Assembly: GCA_934167885.1 (NCBI GenBank)
Contig: CAKPMB010000015.1
Span: 1 to 39,514 of the forward strand
Origin: an uncultured Bacilli bacterium
GTDB taxonomy: Bacteria; Bacillota_I; Bacilli_A; RF39; UBA660
Direction: 5' to 3'
Length of the DNA: 39,514 nt
Positions 1 to 7,174 of this stretch are shown in pieces. Below the pieces are notes generated by a model. It worked only from the letters and a program-made list of their open reading frames with translations. It was not told where the DNA came from and searched no databases. The translations under genes and the position numbers were made by a program. The stretch's first letter is position 1; each line of letters opens with the position of its first letter.

Positions 1-908
1 TTAGCATCAAATATTTTTTGTTCTTCTAATTTTATTCTTTGATCTACTAAAGATTTAAATTTTCTAATTATTTGATTAATTTGTTCGTTTTGCTTTTCAC
101 TTGTAGGTTTATATTCTAATAATAATTTTACTAATCTATATAATTCTTCAATTGTTGAATTATTTAATAATTTTTTAATTTTATTATCTTCTATTTCATC
201 CGTAGGAGTATAATCTTCATTTTGTTTTGTTTTTTTTTCAAAATTTTTACTCTTATTTATAAATTCATTATTTATATTATAAGTATCGTTATAGTACTTA
301 TTAATATTAATTATGTAATTATTATCAAATAATTTTTTAGTATCTATATCATAATTGGTTGCTATTTTTTCTAAATATTCTCTATATGCTTTAGATAACT
401 CTTTTTCATCTGTTTTTTTGTTAATTTCTTCAATATAAAATGAAATAGAATTTAATAATTTTATAGGAATAGAACATACCAATTTATAAGCATTATTTCT
501 GTCATTTGAATGGTCATTATTAATTAGTATTCTATCATTTTCTAAATCAATTGTATATTGCCCATGAGCTAATGAATCTCTAACTTTATTGAATAGCCAT
601 AATGCTTCAGCCAATTTTTGAGAATCTCTATCAGTTTTTTCTAACCTTATTGACGTATTATTAATTTGATAGTTACCATTTTTCTTTATTTCATCAGCAA
701 ATGATAATATTGATGGTATATATTTAGCATTTTTAACATTATTAAAATATAAAATGTTATTTGTAGAATCCTTTTTTAAAATTCTTTCTTTTAATAAAAC
801 GAATTTTGAAATAGAAAACATAAAAAAGTATTCTTTACCTAATTTTTGCTTATTTCCATTAAGCAGGTTTTCTACTAATTCTCTAGATAATTTTATTAAA
901 TTTTTCAT
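1..908 (-). CDS. HEPN-motif protein, paralogue of the 7175-8764 gene (C-terminus beyond window)
   Basis: This reading frame is open from ATG at 908 to the window edge, giving at least 302 residues, and has no stop. It aligns by eye along its length with the N-terminal half of the 529-residue protein at 7175-8764: shared strings include KERILKKD/KEKILKKD, RDSLAHG, NNDHS/DNDHS and CSIP. RDSLAHG (R110 to H115) is an RX4H motif with an acidic residue after the arginine, the catalytic signature of HEPN ribonuclease domains. The start is supported by AGGAG 8 bases upstream. The ATG shares its A with the TAA stop of the upstream XRE regulator (TAATG), so the two are translationally coupled. Function is inferred: an RNA-cleaving toxin or defence effector is possible. 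Whether a second RX4H follows, as in the paralogue, cannot be seen. Confidence 0.8.
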   Translation of the reverse strand, partial: MKNLIKLSRELVENLLNGNKQKLGKEYFFMFSISKFVLLKERILKKDSTNNILYFNNVKNAKYIPSILSFADEIKKNGNYQINNTSIRLEKTDRDSQKLAEALWLFNKVRDSLAHGQYTIDLENDRILINNDHSNDRNNAYKLVCSIPIKLLNSISFYIEEINKKTDEKELSKAYREYLEKIATNYDIDTKKLFDNNYIININKYYNDTYNINNEFINKSKNFEKKTKQNEDYTPTDEIEDNKIKKLLNNSTIEELYRLVKLLLEYKPTSEKQNEQINQIIRKFKSLVDQRIKLEEQKIFDA

Positions 909-1379
909 TATTTTACTCCTTTATCAGTATTCTTGGTAATAATCCATTCACCTTTTTTGACTAAATAATATGGTGATAAATCACTTAAACTATCCGCTGT
1001 AGATACTGGTCCAATTTCTGGTGCTATAAATATATCAAACATTGCTTCAATAAAATTTAACTTCTTAGTTCTTGATAAAACATATATTTCATATGGCTTT
1101 GGATAATACTCTTTTAATACATCACTATACATTGTCAATTTATTTTTATACTTTTCTCTATCTAATTCCTTACGCATGGATAAAGCTGGCAAGCTAACCT
1201 CATCATTTAATAAATAATCTACCGTTATACCAAAAACTTTTGATAATTCTTGTAAATTACTTACCATCGTTTTCCCATTTAGTTATAGCCTGCCTTGAAA
1301 CATTCATTATTTCAGCAAGTTGTTCCTGCGATAAGGCAAATCTCTTTCTTATTTCTCTTAATTTTTGACCTAATGTCAT
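908..1379 (-). pseudogene. XRE-family transcriptional regulator, split by a frameshift
   Basis: The first frame starts with ATG at 1379 and encodes a helix-turn-helix (GQKLREIRKRFALSQEQLAE, then VSRQAITKWEND) that stops at TAA 1259-1257 after 40 residues. The continuation lies in the +1 frame from 1267 to 908 (SNLQELSKVFGITVDYLLND, then about 95 residues containing KPYEIYVLSRTKK). In intact family members WEND is followed by a short linker and NLxELSKxFxxxxDYLL, so the pieces are two halves of one gene with a few linker bases lost. The second piece has no convincing ribosome binding site of its own. The gene overlaps the HEPN gene by one base. A sequencing error, or a split but functional pair, is the alternative. 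No classical slippery heptamer is visible at the join. Confidence 0.75.
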
Positions 1380-1432
1380 AATATTATCACTTTTTTCTTT
1401 TATTAATACTACTAAATTTTTAATTTAATTAA

Positions 1433-1476
1433 TAGCATTAAAACTTTACATTAATGCTACTATTAGTAGCAAACAA
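1433..1476 (-). promoter_or_regulatory. Promoter with nested inverted repeats upstream of the XRE-HEPN pair
   Basis: On the minus strand TTGTTT (1476-1471) and TAATGT (1453-1448) are 17 bases apart. The whole spacer is the perfect palindrome GCTACTATTAGTAGC (1456-1470). A second perfect inverted repeat, TAGCATTAA/TTAATGCTA (1433-1441 and 1451-1459), covers the -10 element. Another TACTACTAAA half-site lies near 1407-1416. ACT-N3-AGT dyads between -35 and -10 are typical of XRE autorepressors, so autoregulation by the downstream regulator is inferred. The hairpins could also end transcription of the gene at 1478, but no T-run follows. Confidence 0.55.
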
Positions 1477-1477
1477 T

Positions 1478-1963
1478 TTATCTCTCAATCTTTTTAAAGA
1501 ATAAATAATATATTAACAATCCATCTATTATGAAATCATAAATTCTTAAATGATCAAACAAGATAATGGTTGACAAAATAGATACTACCACTATTCCTAC
1601 ACTTATAATTTTAGGAAATAGGCCTTTTTCTTTAGTCATCCATGTAAAATATGCTAAAATTGGTGAACAAAAAGCAAAGATAGTCCAACCAACAATAAAG
1701 ACATTGCTATATACTCCTTTAGTAATGTAAGCCACAAAATAATAAGTTATAAGCATACCAAGACAAAAAGGTAAAACATTGAACATTGCCTTCTTTTTGG
1801 TTTTACTATATATAGAAATTAATGTTCCAAATAAAATCCATATAGCCATTTGTGAAAAGACATTACCTAAATTTGAAGTATAAATATCTAGTAATCTACT
1901 AATTATTCCTAATATCAATCCAATTAAAAACATACTTATGGGATTTAAAATATATTTCTTCAT
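1478..1963 (-). CDS. Multi-pass membrane protein of unknown function
   Basis: A 161-residue, strongly hydrophobic protein with about five predicted membrane segments: residues near 10-27, 38-52, 62-80, 88-108 and 120-158, the last probably split in two. Short positively charged stretches (KTKKK, KKIER) suggest cytoplasmic loops and tail. No catalytic motif is recognisable. The start ATG is preceded by AAGGTGCTTAGAT, an acceptable ribosome binding site. It lies 30 bases downstream of the small membrane-anchored protein at 1994 and may be cotranscribed with it. It stops immediately before the promoter of the XRE-HEPN pair. The family is not recognised. Confidence 0.7.
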   Translation of the reverse strand: MKKYILNPISMFLIGLILGIISRLLDIYTSNLGNVFSQMAIWILFGTLISIYSKTKKKAMFNVLPFCLGMLITYYFVAYITKGVYSNVFIVGWTIFAFCSPILAYFTWMTKEKGLFPKIISVGIVVVSILSTIILFDHLRIYDFIIDGLLIYYLFFKKIER

Positions 1964-1993
1964 ATCTAAGCACCTTCTTATACCATTTTTTAT

Positions 1994-2317
1994 TTACTTT
2001 GTTTTCATAAAACCATTTGCTTTAATATAATTAGCCAACTTGCTAGTTTCATTATCGCGAATGATAAAATTTATATCTTTTTCATTACAATATATTTTAA
2101 CTCTTTTATCGTTAGGAAAAAGTTGTATATATTCTATTTTGGTCATTGATTCACAATATTCTCTATTTTCTTGCTGCAATAATAAAGTAATTTGTTCTTT
2201 ATTATCATTATTTATATCTAAAATATAGTATTTATTTTTTGATAAATTATCTACAAAAGACTTTGTTAATATAATGATTACCATTAATACGATTATAATA
2301 GCACCAATAAGTGACAT
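1994..2317 (-). CDS. Small single-pass membrane protein, N-terminus probably frameshifted
   Basis: The 107-residue frame opens with a hydrophobic segment (GAIIIVLMVIIILT, residues 5-18) followed by a soluble, mixed-charge domain, so it looks like a membrane-anchored protein with one exposed domain. ATG 2317 has no ribosome binding site. A well-placed one (AAGGTG, 2387-2382) instead precedes GTG at 2375, whose frame reads MNNGYEKIKTNSKK and would join this protein if one A were removed from the A6 run at 2339-2334. The native start is therefore probably 2375 with a single-base slip in the homopolymer. The family is not recognised. Confidence 0.5.
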   Translation of the reverse strand: MSLIGAIIIVLMVIIILTKSFVDNLSKNKYYILDINNDNKEQITLLLQQENREYCESMTKIEYIQLFPNDKRVKIYCNEKDINFIIRDNETSKLANYIKANGFMKTK

Positions 2318-2514
2318 AAAAATTACTGAAATCTTTTTTGCTATTTGTCTTTATTTTTTCATAACCATTATTCACAAACTACACCTTCTTTCATATATTC
2401 TCAACTTAATATTTGTAAATTTCATTAAATAACTAAATTATTTTAAACTACCATAAATATATCATTTTTATTCTTAATTTAAAAATATTTTTAAAGTTTT
2501 TTATAAATTTATAG

Positions 2515-2557
2515 TTATAAAAAAAATAATAGTTTTTTAATTATTTAAACTACTATT
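2515..2557 (-). terminator. Intrinsic terminator of the XRE membrane regulator gene
   Basis: On the minus strand an 11-bp stem (AATAGTAGTTT with AAACTATTATT, one G-T pair) is followed at once by a T8 run. It overlaps the stop codon of the gene at 2553. Confidence 0.7.
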
Positions 2558-3332
2558 TTTCAATATACCAAACAGGATTAAATACGTTCACTATACGGCT
2601 CACAAAATCACTTTCTTCACCAAGTGGTTCCACCCAAAATATGTATTTACCATCCTCACCATTACCATTCAAAACTTTAATACTAACACACCCTTCTTCT
2701 TTTTTATCTTGAAAGCACATTTTATATTTAACAAAATATGTGCCATCATAATCAAATTCCATTAATCTAAAAGATTTATATTTTATACCATCTTCTTTAA
2801 ATGTTTTCAAATTATCAATAAAATCTTGCGTTGTATAATTAGTTGCTGTTATATGCCACATGTCTTCTTCATACTTTTTAGTAATAGAACTTGCAATTTT
2901 TTCATAATCATTTGTCTTTAACAACTGATAAAAATTTCTTGAAGTATTCATTGCCTTAAATGAAGCCAAACTTATTCGTTTATTAAGTGAAATTATAATG
3001 ACAAATATAAGCAAAAAGATAATAATTATTGTTAATAATTTAACGTTTTTACGAGATTTTTGCGTTTCATTTAAACTTTTTTTCAAATTATCATCCGTTT
3101 CTTGTTTAATATTCTTATCCGATATTTTATGCCCTTTAATTAATTCATTAATTGTTATCTCTAATTCAATACTTAATGGCTCCAAAAGGGAAATATCAGG
3201 CATACATCTTCCCGTTTCCCAACGACTTATGGTCTTACTAGATACACCCATTTTCTCCCCTAATTCTTCTTGTGTTAACTTATGATTTTTTCGACATTCT
3301 GCAATAAACTTTCCAATTTTTTCTTGTTCCAT
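2553..3332 (-). CDS. Membrane-anchored XRE-type transcriptional regulator
   Basis: A 259-residue protein. Residues 5-62 form an XRE helix-turn-helix (KIGKFIAECRKNHKLTQEEL, then GVSSKTISRWETGRCMPDIS). A charged linker is followed by one membrane segment at about 98-116 (LLTIIIIFLLIFVIIISL). The C-terminal 140 residues form an extracytoplasmic domain with DYEKIASSIT and VKYKMCFQDKKEEGC, resembling small DUF4878/NTF2-like sensory domains, though I cannot assign it firmly. This layout suggests a one-component regulator that senses something outside the membrane. The start is supported by GAAAGGATTAGAAT. It has its own promoter and terminator, so it is monocistronic. Confidence 0.75.
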   Translation of the reverse strand: MEQEKIGKFIAECRKNHKLTQEELGEKMGVSSKTISRWETGRCMPDISLLEPLSIELEITINELIKGHKISDKNIKQETDDNLKKSLNETQKSRKNVKLLTIIIIFLLIFVIIISLNKRISLASFKAMNTSRNFYQLLKTNDYEKIASSITKKYEEDMWHITATNYTTQDFIDNLKTFKEDGIKYKSFRLMEFDYDGTYFVKYKMCFQDKKEEGCVSIKVLNGNGEDGKYIFWVEPLGEESDFVSRIVNVFNPVWYIEK

Positions 3333-3358
3333 ATTCTAATCCTTTCACCAAAAGTATA

Positions 3359-3387
3359 ATAATAATTATAAAAATATTAAAGGACAA
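3359..3387 (-). promoter_or_regulatory. Promoter of the XRE membrane regulator
   Basis: Minus-strand TTGTCC (3387-3382), a 17-base spacer and TATTAT (3364-3359) stand 27 bases before the start codon. Confidence 0.5.
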
Positions 3388-3424
3388 AAAGCGAGAATTT
3401 ATAATTTTTGCTATAAAATCTAAC

Positions 3425-3459
3425 AATAAAAAAAATTACTATCTATAAAGACGTAATTT
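3425..3459 (-). terminator. Intrinsic terminator after the RhuM-Fic gene
   Basis: Minus-strand stem AAATTAC/GTAATTT with a 13-base loop is followed by a run of T. It lies just past the restored stop codon at 3467, which supports the reconstructed full-length reading frame of that gene. Confidence 0.65.
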
Positions 3460-3466
3460 TATAATT

Positions 3467-4422
3467 CTAATCCAAAAAATTCATAACTAAGTCAATTATA
3501 ATATCTTTTTCTTTTGGATTTGATTCTGCAATTAGTAATGTTAAAGCTGCCAAAGTATTATTATCAATAACTTGTTTATCATCTTTATACAAAATATCAT
3601 AGTAATTTAAGAAATAGATAAACAATGTTGCTGCAATTCTTTTTTACCATCAATAAAGACATGATTTTTAACAATCATATATAGAAAATTAGATGCTTTT
3701 TCCTCTATACTTTTGTATACATCATTTCCATCAAATGTTTGATAAATATTACCAATAATTGCCTCTAAGCCATTATCTCTTTCAATAGCAAAAATATCAC
3801 TTTCTTCATTAAATCTTAATTTATTAATAATATCTAAGCAGTCCTTATATTTTATTTGTTTTTCGCTATCATTTCCCTTAGGTTTTACCAAAGTTTTATG
3901 GTCATAATCATCTAAAAGATCAAGAGCTTTTGAATAGTTGCCTATTACTTTTAAAATTTCTTTAGCATCACTATTTTCTAGTCTTTCATCTATTCTATTA
4001 GCAATGTCTATTAATTTTACTGTTTTTTCTAAATATTCTAGTCTTTTTTGATTTATAGCATAGCCTTGTAGCAGATAATCTTTTAAGATTTTGTTAGCCC
4101 ATTTTCGGAAAATAATTCCATTTTGAGATTTTACACGATATCCAATACTTATAATCATATCTAGGTTATAATAATCGATTTCTCTAGTTTGAGTTTTATT
4201 TGTTAAAGCACCATGCGCAGTGGTATGTGCAAATTTTGCACATACCTCATTTTCATCTAACTCCTTTTCTTTAAAAATATTATTAATATGTCTTTTTATT
4301 ACTGTCCTATCTCTATCAAACAAAATTGCTAATTGTTCTAATGATAGCCATACCGTTTCATCCTTCATATTAACTTCTAATTTAACATTTTGATTTTCAA
4401 ATAAAATTATTTCATTTTTCAT
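3467..4422 (-). pseudogene. RhuM-family protein with C-terminal Fic/Doc domain, frameshifted
   Basis: Residues 1-130 match the virulence protein RhuM family (WLSLEQLAILFDRDRTVIKR, TREIDYYNLDMIISIGYRV). A coiled linker and a Fic/Doc domain follow. The current frame ends at 3607 with FIDGKKELQQHCLSIS. Adding one A to the A6 run near 3642 restores HVFIDGKKRIAATLFIYFLN and a further 45 residues to TAG at 3467 (ending IIIDLVMNFLD). That gives the Fic core HxFxDGxxR, with Lys where Asn is usual. The start ATG has an excellent AGGAGG. The slip may be inactivating, a phase-variation switch, or a sequencing error. Such proteins are often found in phage-defence or toxin contexts; the role here is unknown. 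Confidence 0.8.
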
Positions 4423-4466
4423 ATGATTTACCTCCTACTGCTTATTTTATTATTTATATTTTAATT

Positions 4467-4907
4467 TTAATGTAATTTACTATATTCTTCATCTGAAACT
4501 GGTTCACACCATTCAGTAGAAGTATTCTCACCTGGAACTTCAATGGCAATATGACTAAACCATGAATCAGCTTTAGCTCCATGCCAATGTTTAACATTAG
4601 CTGGTATAGTGATAACCATTCCAGGATGCAAACTAATAGGAGTTTTTCCTTCTTCTTGATACCATCCACTACCAGCAACACATATTAAAATTTGTCCACC
4701 ACCAACGGTTGCTTTATGAATATGCCAGTTATTTCTACATTTTGTTTCAAATGTAACATTAGCAGCAAACAAAGTCGTTTTATTCATATCGGTAAGTGGT
4801 TTTAAATAACTATTACCAATAAAATACTTTGCAAAATTAACATTAGGTTCACCCAAACCAAATACATTTATCTTATCAAATTCTTTACTATTCACCTTTA
4901 TAAACAT
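4467..4907 (-). CDS. Cupin-domain protein, downstream half of a carboxymuconolactone decarboxylase-cupin pair
   Basis: A small cupin. Motif 1 is HIHKATVGGGQ and motif 2 is HPGMVITIPANVKHWHGA, giving the His ligands of a metal-binding beta-barrel. VFGLGEPN and FIGNSYLKPLT match the linker and barrel start of proteins in which a carboxymuconolactone decarboxylase domain is fused to a C-terminal cupin. An ATG exists upstream at 4952, but that segment overlaps the decarboxylase in another frame, so ATG 4907 is the more likely N-terminus. It has only a weak ribosome binding site. The cupin is in the +1 frame relative to the decarboxylase remnant, so this is probably the surviving half of a broken fused gene and may no longer be expressed. 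Confidence 0.65.
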   Translation of the reverse strand: MFIKVNSKEFDKINVFGLGEPNVNFAKYFIGNSYLKPLTDMNKTTLFAANVTFETKCRNNWHIHKATVGGGQILICVAGSGWYQEEGKTPISLHPGMVITIPANVKHWHGAKADSWFSHIAIEVPGENTSTEWCEPVSDEEYSKLH

Positions 4908-5208
4908 CCTTGGCCATCTTAAATACAGCCCATCCTTTAGGCCATCCAACATAAAATGCTGTATGGGTTATTATTCCTGCCATTTCTTCTTTAGATACAC
5001 CATTTTTCTTAGCATTTTCCAAGTGATACCTTAGTGAATTATCAGTTATACCACTAGACATTTAGGCTACAACCGTTATAATGCAACGGTTTTTCACATC
5101 AATTGAGGAATCATTCCAATTCTCTCCAAATAACACATCAACATTATAATGCGCAAATAATGGTGCAAATTATCCTAAGACATCTCTTCCTGCCATTTGT
5201 TTTATCAT
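4888..5208 (-). pseudogene. Carboxymuconolactone decarboxylase-family protein with two internal stops
   Basis: Reading from ATG 5208 (preceded by a strong GAGGAGGATAAA) gives MIKQMAGRDVLG, then TAA at 5172-5170, then FAPLFAHYNVDVLFGENW, CIITVVA, a second TAA at 5064-5062, then MSSGITDNSLRYHLENAKKN and ITHTAFYVGWPKGWAVFKMA up to TAG at 4890-4888. The pattern is the complete AhpD-like carboxymuconolactone decarboxylase fold. Both stops replace residues that are sense codons in relatives (AAA or GAA, and TTA for Leu). TAA is a genuine stop elsewhere in this window, so this is a dead gene and not recoding. Confidence 0.85.
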
Positions 5209-5248
5209 TTTATCCTCCTCTTTCCTTTAAAACATTAATTAATAACGA

Positions 5249-5641
5249 TCATCGATATAGTAATGGACATATACTTTTTTGACCATCAAACCTACCAATT
5301 TTTATATTATTTTCTTTTATATAATTTTCAATTTCATCTTTTTCAATAATACAAATTTCTAATATTTGATTATTATTTCGATCATAAACAATATTTTTTA
5401 TATAACTAATAAAAGGAAACCTATCATACAAATAAATAATATCATTCATATAAGGAATATTATCATCATAAAGACAATCATCCTGATAATTATTTTCAAC
5501 ATATTCAATTAATGAACTTAAATCCCCTAAATCAAAATAAGTATTATCCATCTTAGAAAGGCAACCTTTCTTTGTATACTTAACTTTAATACCTATTAAA
5601 TATGTGTCATCTTTTAATCTTATACGTCTTTCAATAACCAT
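5249..5641 (-). CDS. Hypothetical 130-residue soluble protein
   Basis: No signal peptide, membrane segment or known motif is visible. The protein is rich in Asp, Asn, Ile and Tyr, with YNxxD-like acidic loops (YQDDCLYDDN). It starts at ATG 5641 with AGAAAGATGG about 8 bases upstream. It sits between broken genes but has no lesion, which suggests it is expressed or recently acquired. The family is not recognised. Confidence 0.5.
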   Translation of the reverse strand: MVIERRIRLKDDTYLIGIKVKYTKKGCLSKMDNTYFDLGDLSSLIEYVENNYQDDCLYDDNIPYMNDIIYLYDRFPFISYIKNIVYDRNNNQILEICIIEKDEIENYIKENNIKIGRFDGQKSICPLLYR

Positions 5642-5693
5642 TTTTAAGCACCATCTTTCTAGTTATATTTTATCATACAATTGCGCTATTCAA

Positions 5694-6230
5694 TTAGTCA
5701 TTTTTTAGACTGTCAGTCCATTTTTTAATGTCATCAACGGAAACACTAGAATTAAAACGATGTCCATTTAACCAATGACCACCATTCACAATTTTAGATA
5801 AATTCTCACCACTTTGTCCTATACCACTTAATGCCGACGTGCAAAATGGAATAATAGTTTTATTAGTAAAATCATTTTCTTGAACAAAAGTATTTACAGG
5901 CCATGCTGCTACACCCCACCAAATGGGATATCCAATTAATATAGTGTCATAACTGTCAAAATTTTCAACCTGTGTTTCCTTTAATTTAACATTTTGTAAA
6001 GACTTATCATTATGTTCTTTAGAAACACGTGATGAACTATTAGAATAGTTTAAATCCTCTTGCGTATAAACATAAAACGGTTCAATTTCAAAAATTGAAG
6101 CATTCAAATTCTTAGCAATTTGTTTAGCAACTACATCCGTATGTCCTTAAGCTGAAAAATATACAACCAAAATATTATTATCATTTTCCAATACATCTTT
6201 ACTTTCTAATGCAGAAAATACAAGATAGTA
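5694..6230 (-). pseudogene. Flavodoxin-like protein, remnant with internal stop and lost N-terminus
   Basis: The reading frame gives NILVVYFSA, TAA at 6149-6147, GHTDVVAKQIAKNLNASIFE, then SYDTILIGYPIWWGVAAWPV and IIPFCTSALSGIGQSGENLS. These are the FMN phosphate loop, the WWG-containing isoalloxazine loop and the SALSGIGQS loop of the NAD(P)H-dependent oxidoreductase/flavodoxin family. A CAA-to-TAA change in YFSAQGHT explains the stop. Upstream of NNNILVV the normal signal-peptide or N-terminal region is missing and the frame closes near 6230. The 137 codons after the stop remain open from a TTG, but they lack the FMN phosphate loop and would not be functional. Confidence 0.8.
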
Positions 6231-6316
6231 TTAATTTTATTAATTATAAACAAGCATTTTATGATAATGTATTAAATAATAAAATTGCCTATTATAGTTA
6301 TTTAACCAAATACTAA
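6209..6316 (+). pseudogene. C-terminal fragment of a plus-strand gene, possibly a MerR-type regulator
   Basis: The only plus-strand coding signal in the window. A 35-codon frame ends with KIQDSINFINYKQAFYDNVL and IAYYSYLTKY. The heptad-like pattern (IxxIxxxIxYIxYKxxFYDxxL) resembles the C-terminal dimerisation helix of MerR-family regulators, which often flank flavodoxin and carboxymuconolactone decarboxylase genes. No ribosome binding site or DNA-binding domain is present. Identification is tentative. Confidence 0.3.
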
Positions 6317-6323
6317 AAACACT

Positions 6324-7056
6324 TTAACTTTTTTTAACAGCAAGACAATACGATACACCTCTTGGAGCAACAATTTTATTATTAGAATTTAATATGTTAT
6401 ATCTAATAAAATAATTATTAGTAATATCATCACTATTTAAATGTTCACAAATTAACAAATTATTACTAGTTAAAATCTTTTCTATTCCTTCGTATGTATA
6501 CTTAGCATTCATTGCACTATTTGCACCTTATGCTAAACTTTCAGTCGCTTCAGTCATTGGCTCATTAAAATAATTAGAATAATCAAAAATAAGAAAACTT
6601 CCATCGCATATAATAGAAGCAATATTTTCAACTAATTTTATAAAATCTTCCTTCTCTAAATAATAACTAATTCCTAATAGACTGTTAAATGAAAGAGCAC
6701 CTTTATATTATGACGACGATAAGCAAAAGTATCATATCCAGATGCATAAATAAGATACTGACGACATCCCATCACATAAGCAATTTTAAAGACCTTTTTA
6801 CAAAAAGCATCCCGTCCTAAAATTATTGGAGAAAGATATTTATTAATAATTGTTTTAATATTATTTTGGGAATTATCTATAATATCTTTATAAAAAAACT
6901 TTACACCATTTTTTATACTTTGATAAATGTTCTATATTCATCCTCCTCTAATATTTTAAGTGCTAAGTTATCACTAAAAATACGATATTTATTATTTTTA
7001 TAATAATATCCTCTAATAAAAAAACACATTATGGCTGTTAAATCTTTATTTTTCAT
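6324..7056 (-). pseudogene. Class I SAM-dependent methyltransferase (leucine carboxyl methyltransferase-like), heavily decayed
   Basis: ATG 7056 follows AAGAGGTGAAAA and reads MKNKDLTAIMCFFIRGYYYK. A frameshift near 6920 leads into IINKYLSPIILGRDAFCKKV and GCRQYLIYASGYDTFAYRRH, the SAM-binding GxGxDTFAYR motif of this family. Near 6702-6712 about 60-70 codons are missing and the frame changes to FNSLLGISYYLEKEDFIKLV and GSFLIFDYSNYFNEPM. TAA at 6530-6528 interrupts before MNAKYTYEGIEKILTSNNLL and the family-typical end RGVSYCLAVKK. Four separate lesions make this unmistakably a pseudogene. Confidence 0.85.
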
Positions 7057-7146
7057 TTTTCACCTCTTATTTTTAATACCATATTTTAGTTTCTAATTCT
7101 AAACTGGAAAAAAGCCATTTTGTGGTAATATAAGAAGAGTTTATGA

Positions 7147-7173
7147 AAAAAAATATAGTGTTTAGGCTATATT
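7147..7173 (-). terminator. Intrinsic terminator of the rarA-HEPN operon
   Basis: Minus-strand stem AATATAG/CTATATT with an 8-base loop is followed by T8. It begins two bases after the stop of the HEPN gene. Confidence 0.75.
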
Positions 7174-7174
7174 T

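Noticed and set aside
754..939. Open frame of 61 codons on the plus strand
   Set aside because: It is the antisense of the HEPN gene, with no ribosome binding site and low-complexity composition.
4454..4681. 75-codon frame overlapping the cupin gene
   Set aside because: It is in another frame of the cupin coding sequence and has no start signal; the cupin motifs are in the other frame.
4888..6530. Internal TAA codons read as a recoded amino acid
   Set aside because: TAA ends many intact genes in the window (mnmA, iscU, xfp, the HEPN gene), and the affected genes also carry frameshifts and deletions, so nonsense mutation is the simpler reading.
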